A stretch of DNA of 64,000 bases from an uncultured Collinsella sp. (GTDB lineage Bacteria; Actinomycetota; Coriobacteriia; Coriobacteriales; Coriobacteriaceae), in the NCBI GenBank assembly GCA_900542905.1, contig UQPF01000001.1, positions 124,001 through 188,000 of the forward strand. Reading direction: 5' to 3'. Of this stretch, positions 19,577 to 28,485 are shown one piece after another. The notes under the pieces are model-generated. The model was not told the origin of the DNA and did not search any database. It saw only the letters and a program-made list of their open reading frames with translations. Within the stretch, counting starts at the first letter, position 1; each line of letters begins with the position of its first letter. A program made the translations under genes and the position numbers.

Positions 19577-21450
19577 GCGCGATCACCCATCAATACATTC
19601 TTGGCGTGAAGCGTGGGGCAGATTCCGCAGCCGGTGCACGACGTGCGGGTGCAGTCGGGAGTCGTGACGCCCTCGAGTGAGCGACGGTACTCGCGCTCGA
19701 GGAAGCCGCGCGTGCAGCCGGGGCTCACATGCTCCCACGGCAGGCGCCAGTCCAACTCGTAGGGCAGGTGCACGAGCTCATTGAGGTCGATGCCGTTTTT
19801 GGCAGCAGCCTCCTTCCAGTTATCGAGCGAGAAATGCTCTACCCAGGCGTCAAAGCGAGAGCCCGCGCGCCAAGCATCGATGATGACGGGCGTCATGTCA
19901 CGACCGGCGCGGGACAGCGCGGCCTCGATGAGCGAAGTCTCGGCATCGTGGTAATGCACGCGGACGGCACGGTTGCGAACGCTCGTGATAAGCAACTTCT
20001 GGCGACGCTTGACGTCGTCGTAGTCGAGCTGCGGGCACCACTGGAACGGCGTGGCAGCCTTGGGGATAAAGACCGAAACCGAGATGGACACCGAGATCGA
20101 GCCGCGACGAGCCTTGGGCACCACGGAACGACCAAGCTCCAGCACGTGATCGGCCAGATTGGCGATGGCCACGATGTCCTCGTCGCGCTCGCCGGGAAGG
20201 CCCATCATAAAGTAGAGCTTCATGCGGTTCCAGCCGGCCTCGAAGGCCGCCTTGGCCGCACGGTCCAGGTCCTCCTCGGTCACGTTCTTGTTAATGATGT
20301 CGCGCATGCGCTGGCTGCCGGCCTCGGGCGCGAACGTCAGGCCGCCCTTCTTTTCGCCGGCGACCGACTCGGCCATATCCACGCCAAACGAATCCAAGCG
20401 CTGCGACGGAATAGACACGCGAATACCCGTATCCTCCAGGCGACGGTTGAGCCTGCCGAGCACGTCACGAATGCAGGAGTGGTCGGTCGTGGAGAGCGAG
20501 GTCAGCGACACCTCGTCATAGCCGGTCTTTTCCAGACCCTGAATCACCGACGAGACGATCTGGTCGGCCGAACGCTCGCGCACCGGGCGATACGTCATGC
20601 CGGCCTGGCAAAAACGACAGCCGCGAGCGCAGCCGCGCAGAATCTCGATAGACAGGCGGTCGTGAACCAGCTGCGCATAGGGCACGCACGACTGCGACAG
20701 CGGATTCGTGGCGCCGAAATCCTCGACGACGCGCTTGTAGACCACGGCCGGAGCATCCTTGCCCTCGCGCGGCACGGTGTAGCCATGCGGCGAGCAGGGC
20801 TCGTCGTGACGAATCTCATAGAGCGACGGCACGTAGTTGCCGGCAATGGATGCAAGCTGCTCAACAATCTGCGCGCGCGGGACTCCTTCGTCGCGCAGGC
20901 GCCGATGCAGCTGGCAGGTCTCGAGCAGCGATTCCTCGCCCTCGCCGATGAGGATGGCATCGAAGAAGGCCGCGTACGGCTCGGGGTTGTACACCGAGGG
21001 GCCGCCGGCGATGATGATGGGGTCGTCTTCACCTCGGTCGGCCGCTAACAGCGGAATGCCAGCGAGATCGAGTGCCTCGAGGAAGTTCGTCACCGCCATC
21101 TCGTGCGGCACATGCAGACCGACGATATCAAACGAAGCAACGGGGGCAGCACCTTCGAGCGACAGCAGCGGAATGCCCGCCTCGCGCATGGCGTCACCCA
21201 TATCGGGCCACGGCACATAGCCACGCTCGCAGGAGATGCCCTCGGCCTGGTTAAGGATGTTGTAGAGGATGGCGATGCCCTGGTTGGGCAAACCAACCTC
21301 GTACACATCCGGGTAGATCAGGCAGCAACGGTAGTCGGCATCGGCCTTGGAAAGCGTGCCCCACTCGTGATCGATATAGCGGCTCGGCTTTTCGACCTTG
21401 GCGAGCAGCGGCTCAATTAAATGAAAGCAGTCTTGATACGGAACGCGCAA
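19573..21450 (-). CDS. TIGR03960 B12-binding radical SAM protein
   Basis: 625 aa. An N-terminal B12-binding-like region (about 35-200, with PDVYEVGLPNQG and IIAGGPSVYNPEPYA) precedes a radical SAM barrel carrying CARGCRFCQAG, the CxxxCxxC cluster motif, near residue 280. The C-terminus has a further cysteine group, DCTRTSCTGCGICP, likely an extra metal or Fe-S site. The reaction is unknown. The start is a TTG with AGGGG seven bases upstream. It is paired with the TIGR03936 gene and placed after the cell-shape genes. Confidence 0.9.
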   Translation of the reverse strand: MRVPYQDCFHLIEPLLAKVEKPSRYIDHEWGTLSKADADYRCCLIYPDVYEVGLPNQGIAILYNILNQAEGISCERGYVPWPDMGDAMREAGIPLLSLEGAAPVASFDIVGLHVPHEMAVTNFLEALDLAGIPLLAADRGEDDPIIIAGGPSVYNPEPYAAFFDAILIGEGEESLLETCQLHRRLRDEGVPRAQIVEQLASIAGNYVPSLYEIRHDEPCSPHGYTVPREGKDAPAVVYKRVVEDFGATNPLSQSCVPYAQLVHDRLSIEILRGCARGCRFCQAGMTYRPVRERSADQIVSSVIQGLEKTGYDEVSLTSLSTTDHSCIRDVLGRLNRRLEDTGIRVSIPSQRLDSFGVDMAESVAGEKKGGLTFAPEAGSQRMRDIINKNVTEEDLDRAAKAAFEAGWNRMKLYFMMGLPGERDEDIVAIANLADHVLELGRSVVPKARRGSISVSISVSVFIPKAATPFQWCPQLDYDDVKRRQKLLITSVRNRAVRVHYHDAETSLIEAALSRAGRDMTPVIIDAWRAGSRFDAWVEHFSLDNWKEAAAKNGIDLNELVHLPYELDWRLPWEHVSPGCTRGFLEREYRRSLEGVTTPDCTRTSCTGCGICPTLHAKNVLMGDRA

Positions 21451-21460
21451 CAGAAAACCC

Positions 21461-22390
21461 CTAAGCAGCGAGATCGGATGCGTCTTGGTAGGACGCCATA
21501 GGACGGGTAGCGCCCGCGACCGTGGTCACCAGATCGCGAACGCGGGAGAACGTGGCAGTGACCACCTCGTTGGCACGGCTGTAGTCGACATCGCGCTCGT
21601 AGAGCGAAACAAGCGCACGGCCCATGCCATAGGTGCCCGCGGCAGCAGTGAGCGCCTTAACGGCAAACCCAATATGCGGCGTCTGCTTGACGAGCGCGCG
21701 GGTGACCGCGCGGATCACAAGACCGCCGGCAAGCACGCCCGCGACCTCGTAGCCGCGCTCAGGCTTAATGCCGCGTCCAAAGACGGCAGCGAGCTCAAAG
21801 AGCATGCCCACCTGCGCCAGCGCCATAACGGGATAATCGGCGCCCGGCAAAAACACCAGCGCACCGGTCGCCATATTGGTGAGCGCGCACGAGGTGATGA
21901 TACGATTAGCTGCCGCGATGCGCATAAAGGCAAAGTTCGCCGCAAAAGCCGTTTCCTTGTCGGTGCGATCGAGAATCCAGCGGGCAAGCGTCTCGAGCAG
22001 ATACGTCTTATCGGTTGCCGCCACCACGCCGAGCATGGGCGTGGACTCCTCGATAAACGGCACCTCCACAGCAGACTCGGCAAGCACGCACACGGGCGCG
22101 CCGGCGATCACGAGCTCCTGCACGGCACTCTCCAGGCGGTCGGAACCACACGAGAGCACCAGTACCACATCGGTATCGGTCTTTGGAGCAATTCGCTCCT
22201 CCCCCAGACGCTCGACGCGCACAATGCCCGAGGTCGTCTGCGGCACAAAGGCGTCACGCACCGTCTCAGCAAGAAAGCGCGAGGCGGACGAATCCAGATA
22301 GACCGAGACGCGCACCGGCGTATCGGAATCCTTCTTAACGGACGCGCCCATCTTAAAAGCGCGGGTCAGCTTATCTACGGGAATTTTCAT
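21461..22390 (-). CDS. DUF697-like membrane-associated protein
   Basis: 309-aa protein I cannot assign a function. The first half is soluble, with a possible Rossmann-like part (TDVVLVLSCGSDRLESAVQEL). The middle (residues about 150-250) has hydrophobic stretches, NRIITSCALTNMATGALVFLPG and ALAQVGMLFELAAVFG, which resemble the DUF697/YcjF type seen in GTPase-linked membrane proteins. A clear GGAGGGG site precedes the ATG. It lies between rodA and the TIGR03960 gene and probably is co-expressed with the elongation machinery. The DUF697 assignment is by pattern only. Confidence 0.6.
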   Translation of the reverse strand: MKIPVDKLTRAFKMGASVKKDSDTPVRVSVYLDSSASRFLAETVRDAFVPQTTSGIVRVERLGEERIAPKTDTDVVLVLSCGSDRLESAVQELVIAGAPVCVLAESAVEVPFIEESTPMLGVVAATDKTYLLETLARWILDRTDKETAFAANFAFMRIAAANRIITSCALTNMATGALVFLPGADYPVMALAQVGMLFELAAVFGRGIKPERGYEVAGVLAGGLVIRAVTRALVKQTPHIGFAVKALTAAAGTYGMGRALVSLYERDVDYSRANEVVTATFSRVRDLVTTVAGATRPMASYQDASDLAA

Positions 22391-22408
22391 AGCAAACCCC
22401 TCCAGCGG

Positions 22409-23635
22409 TTACGCGGCGCCCGAACGATGCCGCCATATGGATTGTACGATACCCACCGTCAGCAGCTGAATCATCATCGAAGACGAACCGAAGCTAATAA
22501 ACGGTAGCGGAATACCGGTAATCGGCATCATGCCGATGCACATGCCGATGTTTTCGAAGGTCTGGAACGCCCACATGCCAACGATGCCCACACACGATAG
22601 GCGCAAGAACAGCGACTCACACTTAAAGGCGACGCGAATCGTCGAAAAGATCAGCAGCACGTAGAGGCATAGGAGCAAAAAGGAACCGCAAAAGCCAAAG
22701 GTCTCGGACAGGAAGGCGAAGACGAAGTCGGTGTGGAACTCAGGCAGAAAGCCGCCGGCCGACTGCGTCGCATGGCCCAAACCCTTACCAAAGAAGCCGC
22801 CCGAGCCAACGGCGATAAGCGACTGCTGCAGGTTGTAGGCATCGTCCGAATCGGCATTATCGGGGTCGATAAAGACCGTCAGGCGGTTCATCTGATACTG
22901 CTTGATGAGCACATCGTGGCCGAGCAACGAATCAAAGACCGAATCGAGCGCCAGGACGAGGGCCACCAGGCCCACGAGCAGGGCCAGGGTCGACAGCACC
23001 CATTCGCGGCGTGCACCGCTCATGCAGATGACGATGGCGCCCGAGACCAGCACGACCAGGCCCGAGCCCAGGTCGCCCATGGCGACGACGGCCAAAAACG
23101 GAATGGACAGCATGCCGCAGAGCTTGACGTAGTCGCGAACGGTATCGATGCGGCCGTTATACTGCGAGCCAAGCGTGGCGATAAAGAAGATGGTGATGAG
23201 CTTGGCAAGCTCAACCGGCTGGAATGTCAAGCCGATACCGGGAATCTTGATCCAGCCCGTCATGCCCAGACCGCCCGTATAGGACAGGCCCGGAATCTTG
23301 GGCGAGAAGATCACAATAAGGTCAATGACGAGCAGCGCCGTCGAGAAGTTAGAGATGCCGCGCAGATCGGTACGCCAGACGAGCACCGCAAGCACCGCGC
23401 CAATGCCAATGCCCAGCAGGTGGCGCGAGAATGAGGCGTCGGCCTTAAACTGTGACGCCGACCAAATAATGATGGCGCCATAGGCAACGAGCGCGACGGT
23501 AGCCAGCAGCACACCGATATGCACCTTTTGGCGAAACGTACCGCGCGAGGCCGAAAGTTGCTTGTTGACGCGGTCCAGGCTGCTGCGAGAGCCGGTCTTG
23601 GTTGAACGGAACAGATCCGCCGGAGAAAAATCCAT
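22409..23635 (-). CDS. rodA: Rod-shape glycosyltransferase RodA (SEDS)
   Basis: SEDS-family peptidoglycan polymerase that works with class B PBP2 in the elongasome. The 408-aa polytopic protein has about ten membrane segments, the conserved loop LPEFHTDFVFAFLSE with the catalytic Asp region, and GIPLPFISFGSSSM near the C-terminus. An N-terminal cytosolic tail of about 40 basic residues precedes the first membrane span. AGGAGG lies five bases before the ATG. It directly follows the PBP2 gene, its expected partner. Confidence 0.95.
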   Translation of the reverse strand: MDFSPADLFRSTKTGSRSSLDRVNKQLSASRGTFRQKVHIGVLLATVALVAYGAIIIWSASQFKADASFSRHLLGIGIGAVLAVLVWRTDLRGISNFSTALLVIDLIVIFSPKIPGLSYTGGLGMTGWIKIPGIGLTFQPVELAKLITIFFIATLGSQYNGRIDTVRDYVKLCGMLSIPFLAVVAMGDLGSGLVVLVSGAIVICMSGARREWVLSTLALLVGLVALVLALDSVFDSLLGHDVLIKQYQMNRLTVFIDPDNADSDDAYNLQQSLIAVGSGGFFGKGLGHATQSAGGFLPEFHTDFVFAFLSETFGFCGSFLLLCLYVLLIFSTIRVAFKCESLFLRLSCVGIVGMWAFQTFENIGMCIGMMPITGIPLPFISFGSSSMMIQLLTVGIVQSIWRHRSGAA

Positions 23636-23644
23636 CGCAACCTC

Positions 23645-25714
23645 CTATCGAACCGAAGAATCGCCCGAGGCCGAAGAGGTATCGGGCTCGTCATAAATCG
23701 CGCCGAGCACGTCGCGCACGACATGCATCGCGGTATCTGAGCCACCGCCGCCCTGCTCCAGGACAGTAGCGATGACATACTTGGGATCATCGGCCGGCGC
23801 ATAGGCGCAGAACCACGCGTATTCGTCCTCGCCGCTTTTCTCGCCCGTGCCCGACTTGCCGTATACCTGCGGCGTCAGGGTGCCAAAGTGAGCCGCCAGG
23901 GACGTCGATGCCGTGTAAATCACGTCGTGCATGCCGTTGCGAACAAGAGCCAAATCCGAATCGCTGTTGATCTTGGCCTCCAAGCGCTTCTTCTTGCCTT
24001 TGCCGTTGTACTTATAGGCATCGCCGTCGCCATCGCGCGACACGGCAGACAAAAACACGTGAGGCACGTACTGCTTACCGCCGTTGGCAAGGCCCATGTA
24101 GGCGCATGCCATCTGCAGAGGCGTCACCAAAATGTCGCCCTGGCCGATGGCAATGTTGGTCATATCGCCGGCATTCCACTTGCGGTCCTCGGCCGAGGCG
24201 TCGGTAAAGTAGGACTCTTTCCACTTGGCGTCAGGAATGCGACCGGTGCCCTCACTTGGCAGATCGATGCCGCAGGTCTTGCCCAGGCCCCAACGGCGAA
24301 AGACCTCTTGCAGACCCTCGGGATGCTGGTCGTTGTAGAAAAACGCCTTACCCATATCGTAAAACACGGGGTCGCACGAGTTGGCGATACCGGATTGCAG
24401 CGTCATAGTGCCGTGACCGGAATGCAGCCAGCAGTACTTACCCCATGACTTGCCCAGGCCCGTCCAATAGCCCGTGCAGTTCGTGGTCTGGCCTGAGGTA
24501 TAGGTTCCAAACTCAAGACCGGCCAGAGCCGAGAGCGGCTTGATGGTCGAAGCCGACATATACTGGCCGCTAATGGCGCGGTTGAGCAGCGGATGCGAAC
24601 CCTTGTCGTCGTTGAGCTCGGTCCACACGTCGTTGGAAACGCCGCCGATGAACACCGACGGATCAAACTTGGGCTCGCTCGCCATACCCAGAATCTCACC
24701 ATTGTTGGGATCGAGGCACACCACGGCGCCGTTGCCGGCATCGCTATGACCCGTGGTCTTGGCAAGCTCAATGGCATTCGCCAGAGCCGTCTCGCAGGCC
24801 TGTTGAATCTTAAGATCGAGCGTAAGCTTAATGTCAGAACCGGCCTTGGCGGGAACGGCGCCGGCTTGACCGGTCACGTTACCCGAGGCGTCAACTTTCA
24901 CGGTCTGCTCACCACGAATGCCCTGCAGCAGATTTTCGTAGTAAATCTCTACGCCCGCCTGGCCCACAATATCGCCCGATTGATACGAGATCTGGCCAGC
25001 CGCGCTATCGCTGCCGTCCGACGACTTCCTGTTCTGCGCCTCGAGCTGCTCGGAGGTAATGGTGCCGGTATAGCCCAAGATATGGCAGGCGGTCTCGCCA
25101 TACGGGTATTGGCGCTCGGTGCGCTCGGCGATCTTCACGCCGGGAAACTCACCGGCGTGCTCCTGAATGTAGGCGACAGTGGAGCGGCGCACGTCAGTCG
25201 CGATCGTATGCAGGCTCTGCGCGCCTTCGGAATTGTCCTGGATGTTGCGCAGCACCGCGATATACGGCATGCCGAGCACGTTGGCAAGATGACGCACCAG
25301 TACCTTGTCGTCGGCAAGGTCGCGATAGGCGACGACGGCGAGCGAGGGGCGGTTTTGCACCAGCGCGACGCCGTTGCGGTCCAAGATGCGGCCACGAACG
25401 GCAGGCGTGGTAACGGTACGGGTCTGATTGCTCTTGGCCTGCTTGTCGTAGTAGTCCGACGAGACCATCTGCATGCCCCACAGCTTAACGGCAAGCGCGG
25501 CAAACATCGCACCCACGCCCGCGGTGAGGATGGAAAAGCGGCCCTTGAAGGCCGTAGCGGCCGTATTGCCCTCGCCCTCGGTGGCGCGCGGGGCCGTTCC
25601 GTGCTGCGTGTCGTAGGTAAAGCGGGAGTCGCCGCGGCGCATGATGACCAGCGCGACCACAATGGCCACGACCAGCACGATACCGGCGACAACAACCGTC
25701 AACTGGGAAGACAT
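23645..25714 (-). CDS. mrdA: Penicillin-binding protein 2 (class B transpeptidase)
   Basis: Elongasome transpeptidase, 689 aa. Dimerisation domain with RGRILDRNGVALV near 108; transpeptidase domain with the active-site SxxK at S389-K392 (SASTIKP), second motif NSCDP, and KSGTGEK near residue 620. Unusually there are two hydrophobic spans, at about 5-25 and 60-80, with a polar 35-residue loop between them; most PBP2 proteins have one. The second span directly precedes the PBP domain and matches the usual anchor. A GGAGG site lies seven bases before the ATG. Partners: rodA downstream and mreD upstream. Confidence 0.94.
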   Translation of the reverse strand: MSSQLTVVVAGIVLVVAIVVALVIMRRGDSRFTYDTQHGTAPRATEGEGNTAATAFKGRFSILTAGVGAMFAALAVKLWGMQMVSSDYYDKQAKSNQTRTVTTPAVRGRILDRNGVALVQNRPSLAVVAYRDLADDKVLVRHLANVLGMPYIAVLRNIQDNSEGAQSLHTIATDVRRSTVAYIQEHAGEFPGVKIAERTERQYPYGETACHILGYTGTITSEQLEAQNRKSSDGSDSAAGQISYQSGDIVGQAGVEIYYENLLQGIRGEQTVKVDASGNVTGQAGAVPAKAGSDIKLTLDLKIQQACETALANAIELAKTTGHSDAGNGAVVCLDPNNGEILGMASEPKFDPSVFIGGVSNDVWTELNDDKGSHPLLNRAISGQYMSASTIKPLSALAGLEFGTYTSGQTTNCTGYWTGLGKSWGKYCWLHSGHGTMTLQSGIANSCDPVFYDMGKAFFYNDQHPEGLQEVFRRWGLGKTCGIDLPSEGTGRIPDAKWKESYFTDASAEDRKWNAGDMTNIAIGQGDILVTPLQMACAYMGLANGGKQYVPHVFLSAVSRDGDGDAYKYNGKGKKKRLEAKINSDSDLALVRNGMHDVIYTASTSLAAHFGTLTPQVYGKSGTGEKSGEDEYAWFCAYAPADDPKYVIATVLEQGGGGSDTAMHVVRDVLGAIYDEPDTSSASGDSSVR

Positions 25715-25727
25715 CTACAGACCTCCC

Positions 25728-26294
25728 CTATTTGAGCTTACGGGTCTTGGGCTTAAAGCGCATACCCGTCTGACGCCCACCGCGCGCGGAGAACCCATAG
25801 CCAGACTGTGGCGCGACGCCGGACATCAAAAACGGAACGGCGACCAGACCGGTCAGAATCGAGGACGGCAGGGCGTGTCCAAAGATCGCCACGACAAAAC
25901 TCGATTCCAGTCCCATAAATAGCAAGATAATGCTGTAGATCACGTTAATGGCAAGCGCAAAGGCGCCCACCGTGATGCCGCGAGCGCTCGGGGTGCCGCC
26001 CGTCTGACCGGCGGCACTGTGTGTCAGGGCAAAGCTGCCCACTGTCAGCAACAGCGACATCACGCCCACCGGCACGGCTGCCGACAGGTCGTAGAACAGG
26101 CCACTGCAAAAACCGCAGATGACGGCCCGCGTGGGATCGCCCGAAAACACACTCAGGCACACCAGGATAATCATAAAGTTGACGCGACCGCCCGCGATGG
26201 AGATCTGCGGCGCCAAGCCCGCCTGCAGCAGGACGCAGACAATGGCGGCAATCGCAAAAGTGCGGGAGCCAGTCCCCTGTTCGTGTAGATCCAT
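25728..26294 (-). CDS. mreD: Rod-shape determining protein MreD
   Basis: Small polytopic membrane protein of the elongasome, 188 aa with about five hydrophobic spans and a basic C-terminal tail (GGRQTGMRFKPKTRKLK). The sequence is poorly conserved, as usual for MreD; identity rests on size, topology and position between mreC and the PBP2 gene. I chose the second ATG (26294), because GGGAGG lies seven bases before it and only one base before the first. Confidence 0.85.
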   Translation of the reverse strand: MDLHEQGTGSRTFAIAAIVCVLLQAGLAPQISIAGGRVNFMIILVCLSVFSGDPTRAVICGFCSGLFYDLSAAVPVGVMSLLLTVGSFALTHSAAGQTGGTPSARGITVGAFALAINVIYSIILLFMGLESSFVVAIFGHALPSSILTGLVAVPFLMSGVAPQSGYGFSARGGRQTGMRFKPKTRKLK

Positions 26295-26306
26295 GGACAT
26301 GCCTCC

Positions 26307-27305
26307 CTATTCGCTCGAACCCGAGTCAGTCGTGTCGGACGCATCGGAGCTTTCATCCGAGCTTTCGTCTTTGGACTTGGTGGCCGCATCGCGCGAGGTG
26401 CCCTGCGGCGTACTGTTGGCGCTGCTCACATCCTCGTCCGAAGCCGACTGCTCATCGGTCAGCGACGTAATGACCAGCACTTCCTCGTTGTTTTCGGCCG
26501 TTGTCTGGGCGCGCACGACGATAGTGTAGTACACATCGTTGGCAGACTTCTCCACCGACGAGACCGTACCGAGCGGCAGGCCCTTGGGGAATACGCCGCC
26601 GATGCCCGAGGTCACGATGATGTCGCCCACCTTCACGTCGGAATCGACACTCACGTGCTCCAGGCGCAGGGTACCGTCGGGCTGCCCCTGCAGCATACCC
26701 TGAGCGCGCGTATCCTGCACCATGGCGGACACGCCCGAGTTCTCATCACTAATCAGGCGGACGGTGGAGGTCTTGGCCGAAACCTCGATAATCTGACCGA
26801 TGACACCGGCAGAACTCGTCACGGGCATGTTGATGGTAAGACCGTCGGCAGAGCCTTTGTCGATGGTAACGGTCGAGGTCCAGGCATCGCCCGACGCGCC
26901 GACAATGCGAGCCGCGGTGGACTTGAGGTTGTAGGTCGACTGCAGACCGACCAGGCTCTCGAGTCGCTCGGCGGTCTTTTGAGCCTCGGAGAGCTCAGCA
27001 ACCTTTGACGTCAGGACCTCGTTTTGCTTCTTAAGCTCGTCGAGGGTGTCTTGCGAAGCCGTAAGGTTTGAGAACACGTTTCCGATTGCGTTAAAGGGCG
27101 CGGCCACAGCCGAGCCCACAAAACGCACCGGCGAGGTAATCGTCGTCACGCCCGAACGCACGGCATGAATCGGCCCCGCCTCGCCCTCGCGAATGTAAAA
27201 CGTGAGCAGCAGCACCGAAATTACGCTGAAAACAATCAACGGGCGCATACCCGTTGATTGTCGCTTGGTATTCAGATTTGAAGAGAAACCCGAAGATCGT
27301 GCCAA
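26307..27305 (-). CDS. mreC: Rod-shape determining protein MreC
   Basis: Periplasm-facing scaffold that links MreB and PBP2. The 332-aa protein has one membrane span (about 21-38), a coiled coil (TLDELKKQNEVLTSKVAELSEAQ region, about 87-115), then the beta-rich MreC core with IVTSGIGGVFPKGLPLGTV. The C-terminal 50 residues are Ser/Asp/Glu-rich and low complexity. The start is a TTG with AAGGTGG seven bases upstream. Confidence 0.94.
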   Translation of the reverse strand: MARSSGFSSNLNTKRQSTGMRPLIVFSVISVLLLTFYIREGEAGPIHAVRSGVTTITSPVRFVGSAVAAPFNAIGNVFSNLTASQDTLDELKKQNEVLTSKVAELSEAQKTAERLESLVGLQSTYNLKSTAARIVGASGDAWTSTVTIDKGSADGLTINMPVTSSAGVIGQIIEVSAKTSTVRLISDENSGVSAMVQDTRAQGMLQGQPDGTLRLEHVSVDSDVKVGDIIVTSGIGGVFPKGLPLGTVSSVEKSANDVYYTIVVRAQTTAENNEEVLVITSLTDEQSASDEDVSSANSTPQGTSRDAATKSKDESSDESSDASDTTDSGSSE

Positions 27306-27326
27306 ATGGAATCCACCTTTTGGAAA

Positions 27327-28370
27327 TTAAGCATTGGTCTGGACGAAGCCACCGTCAAACGCGTTGGCCTCGAGCACGCGGGCGCAGCCGTTGACGACGT
27401 TGTCGAGCGCCGTAGGGCTGACGTTGACCGAAACGCCGGTCTCGTCGCGCAGACGCACGTCGAGACCGCGCAGCAGCGCACCGCCACCGGTCAACAGGAT
27501 GCCGTAGTACATAAGATCCGAGGCAAGATCGGGCGGCGTGGCGTCGAGGGCGTCCTTGACGGCCTTGGCCATCTCGTCGAGCGGCTTGTTGAGCGCGCGA
27601 CGAATCTCCTCACTCTCGATGCGCACGGTCTTGGGCAGGCCCGTGATCACGTCGCGGCCGTTGACCTCGACGTCGAGCTCGTCCTTGAGCGGCACGGCAG
27701 AACCGACCTTGATCTTGATGTCCTCGGCCGTGCGCTCGCCGATAGCCAGGTTATAGGCATCGCGAACGTGGGTAAGGATGGCCTGATCAAACTCGTCACC
27801 GGCAATGCGGATGGACTGCGACACGACGATACCGCCCATGGCGATAACGGCGACCTCGGTGGTACCGCCACCGATATCGATGACCATGGAGCCAGTGGGC
27901 TCCTCGACAGGCAAGTCGGCGCCGATGGCAGCGGCCATGGGCTCCTCGATCAGGTATGCCTGGCGGGCACCGGCCTGGATCGTAGCCTCAAAAACGGCGC
28001 GCTTCTCGACCGACGTGACACCGGAGGGGACGCAGACGACAACGCGCGGACGCGGGGTCCACGGATAGCGCTTCTCGGACGCCTTGTCGATAAAATAGCG
28101 AAGCATGGCCTCGGTAACGTCAAAGTCGGCGATAACGCCGTCCTTAAGGGGACGCACAGCCACAATGTTGCCGGGCGTACGGCCGAGCATGCGCTTTGCC
28201 TCGATACCGACAGCCAGGATGCGCTCATCGTTCTTGTCGATGGCGACAACGGAGGGCTCGCGAATGACGATGCCCTTGCCGCGCACGGAGACAAGCGTGT
28301 TGGCGGTGCCGAGGTCGATGGCAAGATCGCCCGCATAGCTACCGAAGAACATATCCATCAAAGAAAACAA
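27327..28370 (-). CDS. mreB: Actin-like rod-shape protein MreB
   Basis: Actin-family filament that guides lateral wall synthesis, so the cell is presumably rod-shaped. The 347-aa protein has the phosphate-1 motif DLGTANTLV, the phosphate-2 motif VIDIGGGTTEVAVI, and the adenosine motif LLTGGGALLRGLD. I use the TTG start at 28370 (AGGAG five bases upstream); an ATG at 28358 is an alternative that would remove the N-terminal FSL residues. First gene of mreB-mreC-mreD-PBP2-rodA-DUF697-TIGR03960-TIGR03936. Confidence 0.96.
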   Translation of the reverse strand: MFSLMDMFFGSYAGDLAIDLGTANTLVSVRGKGIVIREPSVVAIDKNDERILAVGIEAKRMLGRTPGNIVAVRPLKDGVIADFDVTEAMLRYFIDKASEKRYPWTPRPRVVVCVPSGVTSVEKRAVFEATIQAGARQAYLIEEPMAAAIGADLPVEEPTGSMVIDIGGGTTEVAVIAMGGIVVSQSIRIAGDEFDQAILTHVRDAYNLAIGERTAEDIKIKVGSAVPLKDELDVEVNGRDVITGLPKTVRIESEEIRRALNKPLDEMAKAVKDALDATPPDLASDLMYYGILLTGGGALLRGLDVRLRDETGVSVNVSPTALDNVVNGCARVLEANAFDGGFVQTNA

Positions 28371-28430
28371 CGCAACTCCTGATGTGTTGGATGATTGCTG
28401 GAAAACTACTAGCCCATCATACTAGCGCAA

Positions 28431-28463
28431 GCCCGGCACCTCACTTGCGGTGAAGCACCGGGC
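28431..28463 (-). terminator. Hairpin after the TPR gene, likely terminator
   Basis: Fourteen-base stem (GCCCGG at the base; three G-T pairs) with a five-base loop, 22 bases past the TPR stop codon and before mreB. The following T-run is weak, so efficiency is uncertain; the mreB promoter should lie between 28371 and 28430. Confidence 0.5.
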
Positions 28464-28485
28464 AGCGCCAAATCTCATAAGGTCA

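Noticed and set aside
19573..19640. C-terminal cysteine cluster of the TIGR03960 protein as a novelty
   Set aside because: I recall similar Cys groups at the end of this family, so it is probably normal.
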